Counted from the first letter of the stretch, positions 16,912 through 30,476 are shown. The stretch: 64,000 nt of DNA from CAWUEX02 sp963921305 (GCA_963921305.4 CAWUEX030000003.1:503744-567743); one strand, 5' to 3'. Notes: generated by a model from the letters alone, not told the origin. Made by a program: numbers and translations.

Positions 16912-18501
16912 TCACTTGAGCCCCAGAGCTCCTGGGTTCATGAGGGACTCCGGATCAAACATACGCTTCAAGCCAGCTACGACCTGCGCCGTTTCAGGCC
17001 TAAGTGAGTCGTAATATGGATAGGTTTTTCCAATCTGGTTAGACGCGGCCCCATGCCGCACGAAAACGTCAATCAAGTTCTGGCGAATTTCTGCGGCTAG
17101 AGCCGCCGCCTGGGGATTGGGCTCAGGTTCCTGCAAAGCTTTGAGATGACTTGGCTCCGGTGTGCGCTTGTGCACCGGATTCCACCGGTCAAACCAATGT
17201 ATGATTGGTTCGTAGGAGAAAGAATGCTGACCGACCGCGATCATGAGACGCCTTGTATACATACCATATGGTTTCATTTGGTCTTCGTAGCTATCAAGCA
17301 GAGCATCTACGTCTCGAATTAGTGATATCGCGTCAGAATGCGCGACCTTGGCATTCAATGCTGCCCAACGATCTCCGTCCGGACCGATGACGCTGTTGAC
17401 TGGCTTGAAAGGGTTTGCGCGTGTGGCCTTGGGAATCGAATTTGGGATCTCTTCCCCTCCATGCGTAGCTGCGGCTTCCCTAATCGTAAGCAGATCGGCC
17501 TCTACTGCCTGGCGGCAATTTCCAGACACGACGGTGTGAAGGCCGAACGCGCCCTCTTCTAGAAAATCTCGTCCTGCCACGACCAGCTTGGCACCTTCAA
17601 CCAAACCCTTTAACCACCCCTTTTCACTCTTCACCACCGCACCCAGTGTTTTGACATCCTCGACGATACCCTCTTGCTTCATCCCCTTTCTGGTCGATTC
17701 AGGGTCAAATACATACGCCTCTTCCGCCGCGCCAGTGCGGGCAATCGCAGAAAGAGCCATCGCGGCGGACTGTGCATCGGGATAGCAAAAGGACGCGAAG
17801 TCGGTGACAGGAGGTTTGCGCATTACCCTCAAGGTCGCCTGCACTTTGAGTCCCAAAGCGCCAGCATCATGAACAAAAAGGCCAGTCAGATCTGGCCCAT
17901 AGGTCCGGTAAAAGGGTTTCTCAACGTTCTTAAAACCTGGCTGGCCGGTCTTGAGCAAAGTTCCGTCTGCCAATATTACTTCCACACACTGCACAATTTC
18001 TGCGGCAGTCCCGTAACGTCCTGTGCCCATGAATAGCGCGCCGTTGGACAGCCCACCCCCCACGGTGGCGCGCATGCCGGAAAAAGTTCCAAAAAAGGGA
18101 AGCCGTAGACCGCGTGGACTTAGGGCGTCATAGATCTGCTTCCACGTCACACCAGCCTGAACGGTAATGTAGAGATCCTCTTCATTTATCTCGACAATTT
18201 CATTCATCTCAGAAAAGTCGACGGTTACCGTATCTTCCCTGGCAGGGCAGTATCCCCCGGTATAGGACATTCCGCCTCCCCGCCCGACAATGGCAAACCC
18301 TTCGCGCGTTATTTGGGAAATGGCTCGGCTGAGCTTGTCCTTGTCGGTTGGCCGTATAACCACGGCTGGTGTTGCACCTACAGCATATATATCCGATGCG
18401 TAGTATTGCCTCTCCTCCTCATCGGTAATGACCTGCGCATCACCGAGAATGCCAACCAGAGTTTCGGTTAGGTTTTCATTCTTTTTTTGCGGCACGGCCA
18501 T
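16912..18501 (-). CDS. FAD-binding oxidase, PCMH/GlcD type (vanillyl-alcohol oxidase superfamily)
   Basis: This 529-residue flavoprotein has an N-terminal FAD-binding type-4 (PCMH) domain: AVVIRPTDKDKLSRA, the pyrophosphate loop GRGGGMSYTGG, VQAGVTWKQIYDAL, and GGGLSNGALFMGTGRYGT. A substrate domain follows, ending in FDPESLMNPGALG, the family C-terminal signature. Related enzymes oxidise D-lactate, glycolate, 4-cresol, vanillyl alcohol or similar hydroxy compounds. I cannot choose between a GlcD-like and a phenol-oxidising role. There is no signal peptide. It is transcribed toward the methyltransferase operon and away from the aldehyde dehydrogenase. An alcohol or hydroxy-acid oxidase beside an aldehyde dehydrogenase suggests two successive oxidation steps. 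Confidence 0.87.
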   Translation of the reverse strand: MAVPQKKNENLTETLVGILGDAQVITDEEERQYYASDIYAVGATPAVVIRPTDKDKLSRAISQITREGFAIVGRGGGMSYTGGYCPAREDTVTVDFSEMNEIVEINEEDLYITVQAGVTWKQIYDALSPRGLRLPFFGTFSGMRATVGGGLSNGALFMGTGRYGTAAEIVQCVEVILADGTLLKTGQPGFKNVEKPFYRTYGPDLTGLFVHDAGALGLKVQATLRVMRKPPVTDFASFCYPDAQSAAMALSAIARTGAAEEAYVFDPESTRKGMKQEGIVEDVKTLGAVVKSEKGWLKGLVEGAKLVVAGRDFLEEGAFGLHTVVSGNCRQAVEADLLTIREAAATHGGEEIPNSIPKATRANPFKPVNSVIGPDGDRWAALNAKVAHSDAISLIRDVDALLDSYEDQMKPYGMYTRRLMIAVGQHSFSYEPIIHWFDRWNPVHKRTPEPSHLKALQEPEPNPQAAALAAEIRQNLIDVFVRHGAASNQIGKTYPYYDSLRPETAQVVAGLKRMFDPESLMNPGALGLK

Positions 18502-18984
18502 AGCTACACCATCCTGCGACTTCTCGACCTTGGGTCCACGTAAGTCGACTCACAATCTCTGACAAAGGTAGACGATTACTTACACAAAGACGCCGATCGG
18601 AACACGCGTTTGCTTCCGATAACCAATAATCGCGCAACATCAAAAAATGTTTTGGCTGAACTTGCATTAGGGTGAGTCGACTAGCCGCATTCCTCTACCA
18701 TTTTATTCACTCTGATTATTCGGCCTGCCACGCTGATTATATGCAAATCTGCACAGACATCATCGCCATGGGATTAAGGCATTCGTTTGGTAGAATGCGC
18801 TCTGAAAGTGACCAAGGGCTAGATTTCACGGTGGCGGATCAACCCAAGCCAAAGACAACGACTATACTCAGCGTCCTGAGTTCAGCTGATTCACTAAGCC
18901 GACGCTTATTGAATCTGAAGTAGCGACACCTCATGCAAGTGCTACAAAACTGACCAACCAGTGCGAGATAAAGGCGAGCTGCAA
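18502..18984. other. Gene-free divergent interval with an 11-bp inverted repeat pair
   Basis: This 483-bp gap separates the divergent FAD oxidase and aldehyde dehydrogenase genes. It contains AGTCGACTCAC at 18543-18553 and its exact reverse complement at 18672-18682, 118 bp apart. A GTG-started frame of 83 codons at 18672-18923 has no recognisable content or ribosome binding site. The interval probably holds the promoters of both genes, but I see no convincing -35/-10 pair. Confidence 0.6.
18543..18682. repeat. Separated 11-bp inverted repeat (GTCGAC core)
   Basis: AGTCGACTCAC at 18543-18553 is repeated in inverse orientation as GTGAGTCGACT at 18672-18682. The identity stops exactly at 11 bp on both sides. 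Each copy contains the self-complementary core AGTCGACT. It could be a pair of operators in the divergent promoter region or the ends of a small decayed element; no target duplication flanks it. Confidence 0.55.
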
Positions 18985-20457
18985 GTGAAGACGTACAGAC
19001 TTTGGATTAACGGAGAGTGGTGCGAACCTAATTCAGGGCACTGGTTACAGTCATCAAACCCATATACCGGTGAGGCTTGGGCTCGCATTCCACAAGGCAA
19101 TTACAAAGATGTTGATCACGCCGTCAGGTGTGCGTCACGCGCCTTTCGGGAAGGAGTCTGGCCGCGCATGAACGCGACGGAGCGTGGCCGTCTGTTGGGT
19201 CGCTTGGCGGAACAATTACAAGAAAAGGCAGAATACTTAGGCGAGATTGAGTCCATTGATAACGGAAAGCTGTTCACAGAAGCCGTTAGTCAGTGCCGCT
19301 ACATGACAGAATGGTTTCGATACTACGGTGGTCTCGCTGACAAAATTGCGGGCAACGTCCCGCCGATGGACATACCAGATGTACTGAACTACACCCGTTA
19401 CGAGCCGCTTGGTGTCTGCGCCTGCATCACCGCATGGAATTCTCCACTCTTACAGCTCGCCTGGAAGTCGGCCCCTGCCCTGGCGGCTGGGAATACAGTC
19501 GTCGTCAAACCATCTGAATTCACGTCTGCATCTACCCTCGAATTCGCCAGCATTGCGCACGAGGCAGGCATTCCCGCTGGTGTGATTAACGTCGTTACGG
19601 GATATGGGCAGGATGTTGGAGAAGCGCTGACTACACACAATTCGATACAGAAAGTGTCATTCACGGGAAGTGAACGCGGCGGCAAAGCTGTCAACATAGC
19701 GGCAGCGAACGATTTCAAGCGCGTGACTTTGGAACTAGGTGGAAAATCCCCCAACATTGTGTTTGCCGATGCGAACCTTGATCGAGCATCATCGGGAGTA
19801 TTGGCAGGTATATTTGGTGCAAGCGGACAAACCTGCACCGCCGGCTCCCGCCTTCTCTTGGAAGACTCGATATACGACACTTTCCTATCGCGAATAATCG
19901 ACCGAGCACGTCGGGCGAAGTTGGGCGACCCCATGGATCCGGCAACTGAGATAGGACCGATAACAACAGAGACACAGCATCAAAAGATTCTTGAGTACAT
20001 CGAGATTGCCCAATCAGAGGGTGCGACCTGCGTCCTCGGTGGAAAAAGTGTACACATTGATGGCTCCGGTGGCCTTTTTGTGGAACCGACAATTTTCGCG
20101 GATGTATCGCCCGACATGCGGATCGCACAGGAGGAAGTATTTGGACCTGTTTTGGCGGTCATGCGCTTTAAGTCCGAGGACGAAGCAATACGGATCGCCA
20201 ATGGCGTAAAGTATGGATTGGCTGCGGGTGTTTGGACCGAAAATCTGAGGTGTGCAGTTTCAATGGCAAATCGCTTAGAAGCAGGCACGGTTTGGATCAA
20301 TACCTATCGGGCAGCAAGTTTCACCACTCCGTTTGGTGGCTATAAATCCAGCGGTCTAGGACGCGAAAACGGTTCTGAAGCGATAAAAGAATATATGCAA
20401 ACAAAAAGTGTCTGGGTTTCGACTACAAAGGAAGTAAGGGATCCATTCGCAGCCTAG
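18985..20457 (+). CDS. NAD(P)-dependent aldehyde dehydrogenase
   Basis: This is a 490-residue aldehyde dehydrogenase superfamily member. I use the GTG at 18985 because AAGGCGAG at 18971-18978 is well placed; a GTG at 18961 would add eight residues. The catalytic set is complete: N152 in TAWNSPL, E250 in TLELGGKSP and the nucleophile C284 in GQTCTAGSR. The C-terminal PFGGYKSSGLGRENG signature is present. The enzyme oxidises an aldehyde to an acid with NAD(P) in the cytoplasm. Its overall look (VTLELGGKSPN, FGPVLAVMRF) is that of betaine/hydroxymuconic-semialdehyde-type enzymes, so no substrate is claimed. It is the last gene of the low-GC cluster before the rrn operon. Confidence 0.93.
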   Translation: MKTYRLWINGEWCEPNSGHWLQSSNPYTGEAWARIPQGNYKDVDHAVRCASRAFREGVWPRMNATERGRLLGRLAEQLQEKAEYLGEIESIDNGKLFTEAVSQCRYMTEWFRYYGGLADKIAGNVPPMDIPDVLNYTRYEPLGVCACITAWNSPLLQLAWKSAPALAAGNTVVVKPSEFTSASTLEFASIAHEAGIPAGVINVVTGYGQDVGEALTTHNSIQKVSFTGSERGGKAVNIAAANDFKRVTLELGGKSPNIVFADANLDRASSGVLAGIFGASGQTCTAGSRLLLEDSIYDTFLSRIIDRARRAKLGDPMDPATEIGPITTETQHQKILEYIEIAQSEGATCVLGGKSVHIDGSGGLFVEPTIFADVSPDMRIAQEEVFGPVLAVMRFKSEDEAIRIANGVKYGLAAGVWTENLRCAVSMANRLEAGTVWINTYRAASFTTPFGGYKSSGLGRENGSEAIKEYMQTKSVWVSTTKEVRDPFAA

Positions 20458-20634
20458 TTTCGCCAATGAGAGACACGCGTTACCTCCAAGCAATAAACTT
20501 TTGCTACGGGCTCGGAGGCGGACCATACAGATTCGGATACAACCAAGCGTGCTTTGCGGTCCACGTTGAGGTCAACGCGATGACCTTCTTGGTGTTGCAA
20601 TCGCCCCATTCCGCCCAAAAAGTTATGTTTATAG

Positions 20635-20711
<77 letters not shown>

Positions 20712-20852
20712 CCAAGGTCTAAAACCGGCGTCGCTGCTGCCATGTTGAAGTACGCGTCTGGTTGGTGCGTGTGACAGCGGCGAGGGACATTGCGAATAGA
20801 TACAAACCGCGCCAGCAAAATCCGGCGCGTTTGTTTCACCATGAGCTTGGAA

Positions 20853-20970
20853 GACCTGGCAGCGACCTACTCTCCCACACCTTAAGATGCAGTACCATCG
20901 GCGCTGAGGCTTTTCACGTCCGAGTTCGGGATGGGATCGGGTGTTTCGTCCTCGCTATAACCACCAGGTC
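20853..20970 (-). rRNA. 5S ribosomal RNA
   Basis: The minus strand carries a 5S sequence of about 118 nt, with complementary ends (GACCTGG and CCAGGTC) and the conserved CCGATCCCATCCCGAACTCG segment. It lies between the 23S and tRNA-fMet genes. The ends are set by the terminal helix and may be off by a few bases. Confidence 0.93.
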
Positions 20971-21010
20971 GTCCAAGATCACGGTGAAAATGAATGCCGC
21001 CTTCTAAGTT

Positions 21011-21024
21011 GGCGTCTGAGCATG

Positions 21025-21036
<12 letters not shown>
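21011..21036 (-). other. 23S processing stem, 3' arm
   Basis: GGCGTCTGAGCATGCGGGCT and the following CTCAAG on the plus strand pair with 23758-23783, closing a long helix around the 23S RNA. Such helices are cut by RNase III during rRNA maturation. The two arms differ only at a few positions. Confidence 0.75.
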
Positions 21037-23772
<2,736 letters not shown>

Positions 23773-23905
23773 ACTCAGACGCCAATTTAGAGTTTCGATC
23801 CGAAGATCGATCATCAGAATGGCGACCGACTATGCGGCCAACTTAATTTGGACGTCCGGACGGAAAGGACCGGAACGTCCACGGCATTCATTTATCTATT
23901 CACAA

Positions 23906-23917
23906 TGTCAAAGATCT
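23906..23917 (-). promoter_or_regulatory. boxA antitermination site before 23S rRNA
   Basis: The minus strand reads AGATCTTTGACATTGTG, which contains the boxA core CTTTGACA in the tRNA-Ala to 23S spacer. The same CTTTGACATTGTG occurs in the 16S leader. In other bacteria boxA RNA recruits NusB/NusE so that rRNA transcription resists termination. Confidence 0.7.
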
Positions 23918-23986
23918 GTTCTTGCGGCATGTCGACCATGCCGAAGCATTTTTCCCAATCCGATCTAGCGGTGATTTATCCCGAAC

Positions 23987-24062
23987 TGGTGGAGCCAGAC
24001 GGGATCGAACCGACGACCTCCGCCTTGCAAAGGCGGCGCTCTCCCAGCTGAGCTATGGCCCC
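23987..24062 (-). tRNA. tRNA-Ala (TGC)
   Basis: This 76-nt minus-strand tRNA has anticodon TGC and encoded CCA at 23987-23989. The acceptor stem GGGGCCA/TGGCTCC contains the G3-U70 wobble pair that identifies tRNA-Ala. It lies in the 16S-23S spacer downstream of tRNA-Ile. Confidence 0.96.
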
Positions 24063-24126
24063 AAACAGTTCGAAAGCGATGTTCGCAATCTCTAGTTTGA
24101 CCTCTAGTTTGACTGCGACGTTCAGA

Positions 24127-24203
<77 letters not shown>

Positions 24204-24376
24204 AAGAACTGGTTTACGCGCGGCCTGAGGTGAGCTTGTGTTACCAGCACCAGTTTTACCTGCACGTAGTCTAAATCGGATCGAAAGGGATACGAAGACG
24301 GCGGACCGCCGAAGAGTTTTGCTGACAAGGTCAGCGTATATGCAAGAAATCTGAAGATTACTCCGCAGATATCCTT

Positions 24377-25876
<1,500 letters not shown>

Positions 25877-25992
25877 ACTTGGAGTTGCCCCTGCACAAAC
25901 ACTTCACACAAATTAATGGTGTTGCGTCGATGCGTTGACAACGTCCGATCTAGCGGACCGCCGCCTACGCATCCCTTTCGAGATCTTCACAA

Positions 25993-26004
25993 TGTCAAAG
26001 AGCG
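25993..26004 (-). promoter_or_regulatory. boxA antitermination site in the 16S leader
   Basis: The minus strand reads GCGCTCTTTGACATTGTG, containing GCTCTTTGACA, a near-perfect boxA. It lies about 120 nt before the mature 16S 5' end, and the same core recurs before 23S at 23906-23917. Confidence 0.75.
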
Positions 26005-26205
26005 CCTGCTGAACGGCAACCGATGCCGCTCAAAAAAGGCCCCGCACCTCAGGGTCCCAAAGGGCCCGTCCATGCGGGAGACGCGGGTTCTACAGGGTCA
26101 CCTACCCAACGTCAAGCCCAGTTTTTAAGTTTAAAATGCCAAGCCTTATCAGAGGCTTAGGCGGCTCCCGGCAGTGATAGAAGCTGCCGCGAGCGCGAAG
26201 GATCG

Positions 26206-26234
26206 ATAATAGGACTCAGATTTACGGCTGTCAA
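26206..26234 (-). promoter_or_regulatory. rrn operon promoter
   Basis: On the minus strand TTGACA (26229-26234) is separated by exactly 17 nt from TATTAT (26206-26211). This is a near-consensus housekeeping promoter and predicts a transcript start near 26199, about 320 nt before 16S. Confidence 0.8.
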
Positions 26235-26339
26235 ACGAATCGCCGCAGTTTTCTGCGGTTTTATGGAGGTTCTCAGCCGCAGGGGCGCCGCCCCGATGCG
26301 GCATGCTGTTTTGAGGGCTCAAAAAGTGTCACGGACAAA

Positions 26340-26368
26340 TTGACTTTTGCCGCTTAGTGACTCATATT
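26340..26368 (+). promoter_or_regulatory. Candidate promoter of the M23 peptidase gene
   Basis: TTGACT at 26340-26345, a 17-nt spacer and CATATT at 26363-26368 lie about 105 bp before the peptidase start. The -10 element matches only four of six consensus bases, so the call is tentative. Confidence 0.35.
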
Positions 26369-26474
26369 TACCATAAGAATCAAGGGGTTGGGGTTTCCTT
26401 TTGGCCGTCCGGACGTGATGGCATCCCTAAAATAACCAGCGACTGAGCAGAGAACCGCAGTCAACGAGGGCAAT

Positions 26475-27842
26475 ATGAGCAGAGTTTTGCTTCCGGCTGC
26501 GCGCGCCTATGTGGCATCGGGGTGCGTTTTGGGGTGCGTCATCGCGGCGGGCCTATCCGCCACCCCCTATCAGTTCGGGGCCCCTTCGCCCCCCAGCACC
26601 GGTTTGTTCGAGCCACCGCCGGCCGAGGAACAGCTTGAAGTTGGGCTTGCGCCCTTCGCGTTGGATCCTATTGCAGTTTCCACCGAACGGACGCCGCACA
26701 TCGAAGCCTCGACCCTCACGGTGAGACGCGGTGACACGCTGATCAAGATTCTTCAACGTGAAGGCTTATCGCCGACCGACGCCCACGCCATATCCACTGC
26801 TTTAAAAACTGTTTTTGATCCGCGTGATATTCGGGTTGGGCAAACAATCGAGTTACGCCGTGCGCGATCCGCCACCACGCACACCGCAGACTCCGTTCGT
26901 ATCCCGGTAAACCCTGCCGTTGAAGTGCTCGCCTACAAGACCGAAGGGGAAGGCTACACCGCTCACCTTTTAGAAGCCGAAACCGTTTCAGAGCCCCGCG
27001 CTTTTCAGGGGCGAATTACCACAAGCTTGTACGACGCTGCTGTTTCGCAAGGCGTTCCGCCCGCTGTGCTGGTCGAAATGACGCGCCTGTTCGCGTACGA
27101 CGTGGACTTTCAACGTGACATTCGCAACGGCGACACGTTTGAGGTTCTGTTTGACCAACGCATCACCACCGCCGGTGATGTCGTGTCAAACAACGAGATC
27201 GCCTATGCTGCAATGACTCTGCGCGGCGAAGAATTCAAGGTCTATGCCTTCGCGCATGACGACGGTGAGACCGGGTATTACACCGCCGAGGGCAAAGGCA
27301 TCCGCAAGGCCCTCATGCGCACGCCGATCAACGGCGCCCGGCTTTCCTCCTCGTTTGGTTCACGCCGTCACCCCATTCTTGGCTATACCAAGATGCACAA
27401 GGGCGTTGATTTTGCCGCACCGCGTGGCACGCCAATTTACGCAGCAGGTAATGGTGTCATCGAGAAGCGTCAGAGATGGGGCAGCTTTGGGAACTACATT
27501 CGCATCCGACATGGGGATGGTTTCTCAACCGCTTACGCACACATGAATAGCTTTGCCAAAGGTTACGGGGTTGGATCGCGGGTGAAGCAAGGCGCAGTGA
27601 TCGGATACGTGGGAACGACGGGCCGCTCTACGGGCCCCCACCTTCACTACGAAGTGCTGAAAAACGGCAAGCAGGTGAACCCCATGAAGGTGCGTTTCCC
27701 GGCCTCCAAGACGTTAGCTGGGGCGGAGCTCGACGCCTTCTTTGCAGAACGAGACCGGTTGGTCGCCAAGTGGGATCTCGTTGCCGCACCGACAGACGTG
27801 GCATCGATTAACCCGGCGGACGTGAGCACGGTAACCGAATAA
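26475..27842 (+). CDS. M23 family metallopeptidase with LysM-like domain
   Basis: This 455-residue envelope protein has a hydrophobic N-terminal segment (about residues 10-30; signal anchor or signal peptide) and a LysM-like peptidoglycan-binding region at about 80-127 (LTVRRGDTLIKIL to VGQTIEL). A linker domain leads to a C-terminal LytM/M23 zinc peptidase. The zinc and catalytic residues are present: H308 and D312 in HKGVDFAAP, H356 in AYAHM, and H389 and H391 in PHLHYE. Such enzymes cut peptidoglycan cross-links or activate amidases during growth and division. The active residues argue for an enzyme rather than a degenerate activator. GAGGG before the ATG is a good ribosome binding site. 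It converges on clpB with a five-base gap. Confidence 0.92.
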   Translation: MSRVLLPAARAYVASGCVLGCVIAAGLSATPYQFGAPSPPSTGLFEPPPAEEQLEVGLAPFALDPIAVSTERTPHIEASTLTVRRGDTLIKILQREGLSPTDAHAISTALKTVFDPRDIRVGQTIELRRARSATTHTADSVRIPVNPAVEVLAYKTEGEGYTAHLLEAETVSEPRAFQGRITTSLYDAAVSQGVPPAVLVEMTRLFAYDVDFQRDIRNGDTFEVLFDQRITTAGDVVSNNEIAYAAMTLRGEEFKVYAFAHDDGETGYYTAEGKGIRKALMRTPINGARLSSSFGSRRHPILGYTKMHKGVDFAAPRGTPIYAAGNGVIEKRQRWGSFGNYIRIRHGDGFSTAYAHMNSFAKGYGVGSRVKQGAVIGYVGTTGRSTGPHLHYEVLKNGKQVNPMKVRFPASKTLAGAELDAFFAERDRLVAKWDLVAAPTDVASINPADVSTVTE

Positions 27843-27847
27843 CCTGT

Positions 27848-30442
27848 TTATGCAGCCTGCGCCTGAATGTGGGCGCCATTGATGATCAGACCGTCAGCAT
27901 CGGCGTCAATTTTCACCACCTGACCCGGCTCAACCTCTCCTTTGAGGACCAGAGTGGCCAGCACATTCTCAAGATTGCGCTGAATAACTCGCTTGAGGGG
28001 CCGCGCCCCGTAAACCGGGTCATACCCATTGCGGCCCAGCCATTCGGATGCCTTAGGTGTGATATCCAGCCCGATGTCACGCTCGCTCAAGCGGCCGGTT
28101 AGGCGCGCCACTTGAATATCGACGATGGCGCCCATCTGGTTTTGGCTGAGACGATGGAACAGCAAGATTTCATCCAGCCGATTCAGAAACTCGGGACGAA
28201 ACGCCGCACGGACAACCGCCATCACGTCATCGCGCACGGCCTCGGGTTCTTCACCGTCCGGCTGCGCCGCCAAGATATCGGAACCCAGGTTGGAGGTCAT
28301 GACAATCAACACATTGCGGAAGTCGACCGTGCGGCCCTGCCCGTCGGTCAGCCGCCCATCGTCCAACACTTGCAGGAGAACGTTGAAAACATCCGGATGG
28401 GCCTTCTCAACCTCATCAAACAATATGACTTGATACGGACGCCGGCGAACTGCCTCGGTTATACTGCCACCTTGTTCGTATCCGACGTAGCCCGGTGGCG
28501 CGCCGATGAGGCGTGCGACGGCGTGCTTCTCCATGTATTCGGACATGTCGACGCGCACCATCGCGTTCTCGTCATCGAACAAGAACTCAGCCAGGGCTTT
28601 GGTTAGTTCGGTTTTGCCGACCCCGGTGGGGCCGAGGAACAAAAACGATCCAATCGGGCGGTTGGGGTCTTGCAAGCCGGCCCGCGACCGTCTGACGGCA
28701 TTCGCGACAGCCGCCACCGCTTCGTTCTGCCCGATGACGCGGCGGCCAATTTCGTCTTCCATCCGCAACAGCTTGTCGCGTTCGCCTTCAAGCATCTTAT
28801 CAACGGGCACGCCCGTCCACCGGGATACCACATTTGCAATGTGCTCGGCGGTCACTTCCTCAGTGACAACGGCAGCGCTGTCGTGAGTCTCGGCGCTCTT
28901 CAGCTTGGCCTCAAGTTGCGGAATTGTCTGGTGCTGAAGCTGGCCGGCTTTCTCGTATTCACTGTCACGCAACGCATGGTCGAGGTCCAAGCGTGCCTGC
29001 TCCAACTCTTCCTTAACTTTAGTCGCGTCGGCCAGTTTGTTCTTTTCATCTTGCCAGCGGCTGGTGAGGTCCTGAGACTTCGCCTCAAGCTCCTCCAATT
29101 CCGAAGCCAGTTTCTCAAGCCGGTCTTGCGACGCCGTGTCCTTTTCTTTCTTAAGAGCTTCCCGCTCGATCTTGAGCTGAATGACTTTACGATCAAGCTC
29201 GTCCAGTTCCTCAGGCTTGGAGTCCACCTCCATCCGCAAACGGCTCGCCGACTCATCCATCAGATCGATCGCCTTGTCGGGCAGAAACCGGTCCGTGATG
29301 TAGCGATTTGACAATGTCGCGGCTGCGACCAAGGCATTGTCTGAAATACGCACCCCGTGGTGCATCTCGTACTTTTCTTTGATTCCCCTGAGGATCGAAA
29401 TCGTATCCTCGACATTGGGCTCATTCACGAAGACAGGCTGAAAACGCCGCGCAAGGGCCGCGTCTTTTTCGACGTGCTTACGATACTCATCCAGCGTGGT
29501 CGCACCGATGCAGTGCAATTCTCCACGTGCGAGAGCTGGCTTGAGCAGGTTAGACGCATCCATCGAACCCTCGGCCGCACCCGCTCCAACCAGGGTGTGC
29601 ATCTCGTCGATAAATAGAACGATCTGACCGGCAGACTCCGTTACTTCATTGAGAACAGCCTTGAGACGCTCTTCGAACTCACCACGAAACTTGGCACCGG
29701 CGATGAGCGCGCCGAGATCGAGGGTAAGGAGTGATTTTTGTTTCAAGCTTTCAGGTACGTCACCGCTGATAATGCGCAGGGCCAGCCCTTCGACAATCGC
29801 CGTCTTGCCAACGCCGGGTTCGCCGATCAGTACGGGATTGTTCTTGGTGCGGCGGGATAGGACTTGGATGGTTCTGCGAATCTCTTCATCGCGCCCAATC
29901 ACCGGATCCAGCTTTCCAGCATGTGCCGCTTCGGTGAGGTCCCTTGTGTATTTTTTTAACGCTTCGAACTGATCCTCGGCGTTCGCCGACTCTGCCGTCT
30001 TACCCTTACGGGCTGCGGTGATAGCCGCATTGATCTTGTCTGGAGCCGCACCCGCGCCAGCCAGAACTTTGCCTGTTTCGGACGCTTTATCGATTGCGAG
30101 CGCAAGCAGGAGGTACTCAACCGTGACAAAGGAATCGCCGGCTTTCTCAGAAAGCTGCACCGCCCGATCCAGGGTCTTGGCCAAGTCCTGCGACACATAC
30201 ATTTGCGCCGCAGACCCTTCAACTTTAGGCAGTTTCTGCAGCGCCTGATCAGTGTCTTCAGCGGCCCTCCGAGCATCGCCCTGGCAGGCTTCAATGAGCC
30301 GCGCCGCTTGCCCTTCCCGATCGTCGAGCAAGGCTTTCAGCACGTGCAATGGCAGGACGTGCTGATGGCCATCCCGCAGAGCAATGGTTTGCGCGGCCTG
30401 TAAAAATCCTTTGGAACGCTCGGTCAGGTTATCAATATTCAT
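27848..30442 (-). CDS. clpB: ATP-dependent chaperone ClpB
   Basis: This 864-residue Hsp100 disaggregase works with DnaK to recover aggregated proteins. The order is complete: N-terminal Clp repeat domain (about 1-150), the first AAA+ module with Walker A GEPGVGKT and FIDEMHTLVGAG, the coiled-coil middle domain (about 400-530), the second AAA+ module with GPTGVGKT, and the C-terminal segment with GARPLKRVIQ. I use the ATG at 30442 (MNIDNLTERS), the usual ClpB beginning, not the longer frame from 30463. A palindrome lies in the leader at 30477-30495. I did not find a convincing heat-shock promoter. It is the last gene of the leftward hisS-prfA-prmC-DUF4167-clpB array. Confidence 0.97.
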   Translation of the reverse strand: MNIDNLTERSKGFLQAAQTIALRDGHQHVLPLHVLKALLDDREGQAARLIEACQGDARRAAEDTDQALQKLPKVEGSAAQMYVSQDLAKTLDRAVQLSEKAGDSFVTVEYLLLALAIDKASETGKVLAGAGAAPDKINAAITAARKGKTAESANAEDQFEALKKYTRDLTEAAHAGKLDPVIGRDEEIRRTIQVLSRRTKNNPVLIGEPGVGKTAIVEGLALRIISGDVPESLKQKSLLTLDLGALIAGAKFRGEFEERLKAVLNEVTESAGQIVLFIDEMHTLVGAGAAEGSMDASNLLKPALARGELHCIGATTLDEYRKHVEKDAALARRFQPVFVNEPNVEDTISILRGIKEKYEMHHGVRISDNALVAAATLSNRYITDRFLPDKAIDLMDESASRLRMEVDSKPEELDELDRKVIQLKIEREALKKEKDTASQDRLEKLASELEELEAKSQDLTSRWQDEKNKLADATKVKEELEQARLDLDHALRDSEYEKAGQLQHQTIPQLEAKLKSAETHDSAAVVTEEVTAEHIANVVSRWTGVPVDKMLEGERDKLLRMEDEIGRRVIGQNEAVAAVANAVRRSRAGLQDPNRPIGSFLFLGPTGVGKTELTKALAEFLFDDENAMVRVDMSEYMEKHAVARLIGAPPGYVGYEQGGSITEAVRRRPYQVILFDEVEKAHPDVFNVLLQVLDDGRLTDGQGRTVDFRNVLIVMTSNLGSDILAAQPDGEEPEAVRDDVMAVVRAAFRPEFLNRLDEILLFHRLSQNQMGAIVDIQVARLTGRLSERDIGLDITPKASEWLGRNGYDPVYGARPLKRVIQRNLENVLATLVLKGEVEPGQVVKIDADADGLIINGAHIQAQAA

Positions 30443-30476
30443 CTTGCAATGGTCCCACGCCACTCAGGGATTGCTG

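Larger units (their letters stand above)
25877..26474. other. rrn leader and divergent promoter interval
   Basis: This 598-bp gap lies between the 16S gene and the divergent peptidase gene. It holds the rrn leader of about 320 nt, a boxA site, a strong leftward promoter and a weaker candidate rightward promoter. A short hairpin CCGCAG-TTTT-CTGCGG followed by TTTT lies at 26243-26262 between the two promoters. No protein-coding gene is apparent; the open frame at 25772-26128 is antisense to 16S and its leader. Confidence 0.8.

Noticed and set aside
18672..18923. 83-codon GTG-started frame in the divergent interval
   Set aside because: It has no ribosome binding site and no recognisable protein features, and it begins within one arm of the inverted repeat.
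1..20457. Accessory cluster as a prophage or transposon
   Set aside because: No integrase, transposase, structural phage gene or terminal repeat is visible.
26243..26262. Hairpin CCGCAG-TTTT-CTGCGG plus TTTT as a terminator
   Set aside because: It lies between two divergent promoters where no transcript should end, and the stem is only 6 bp.
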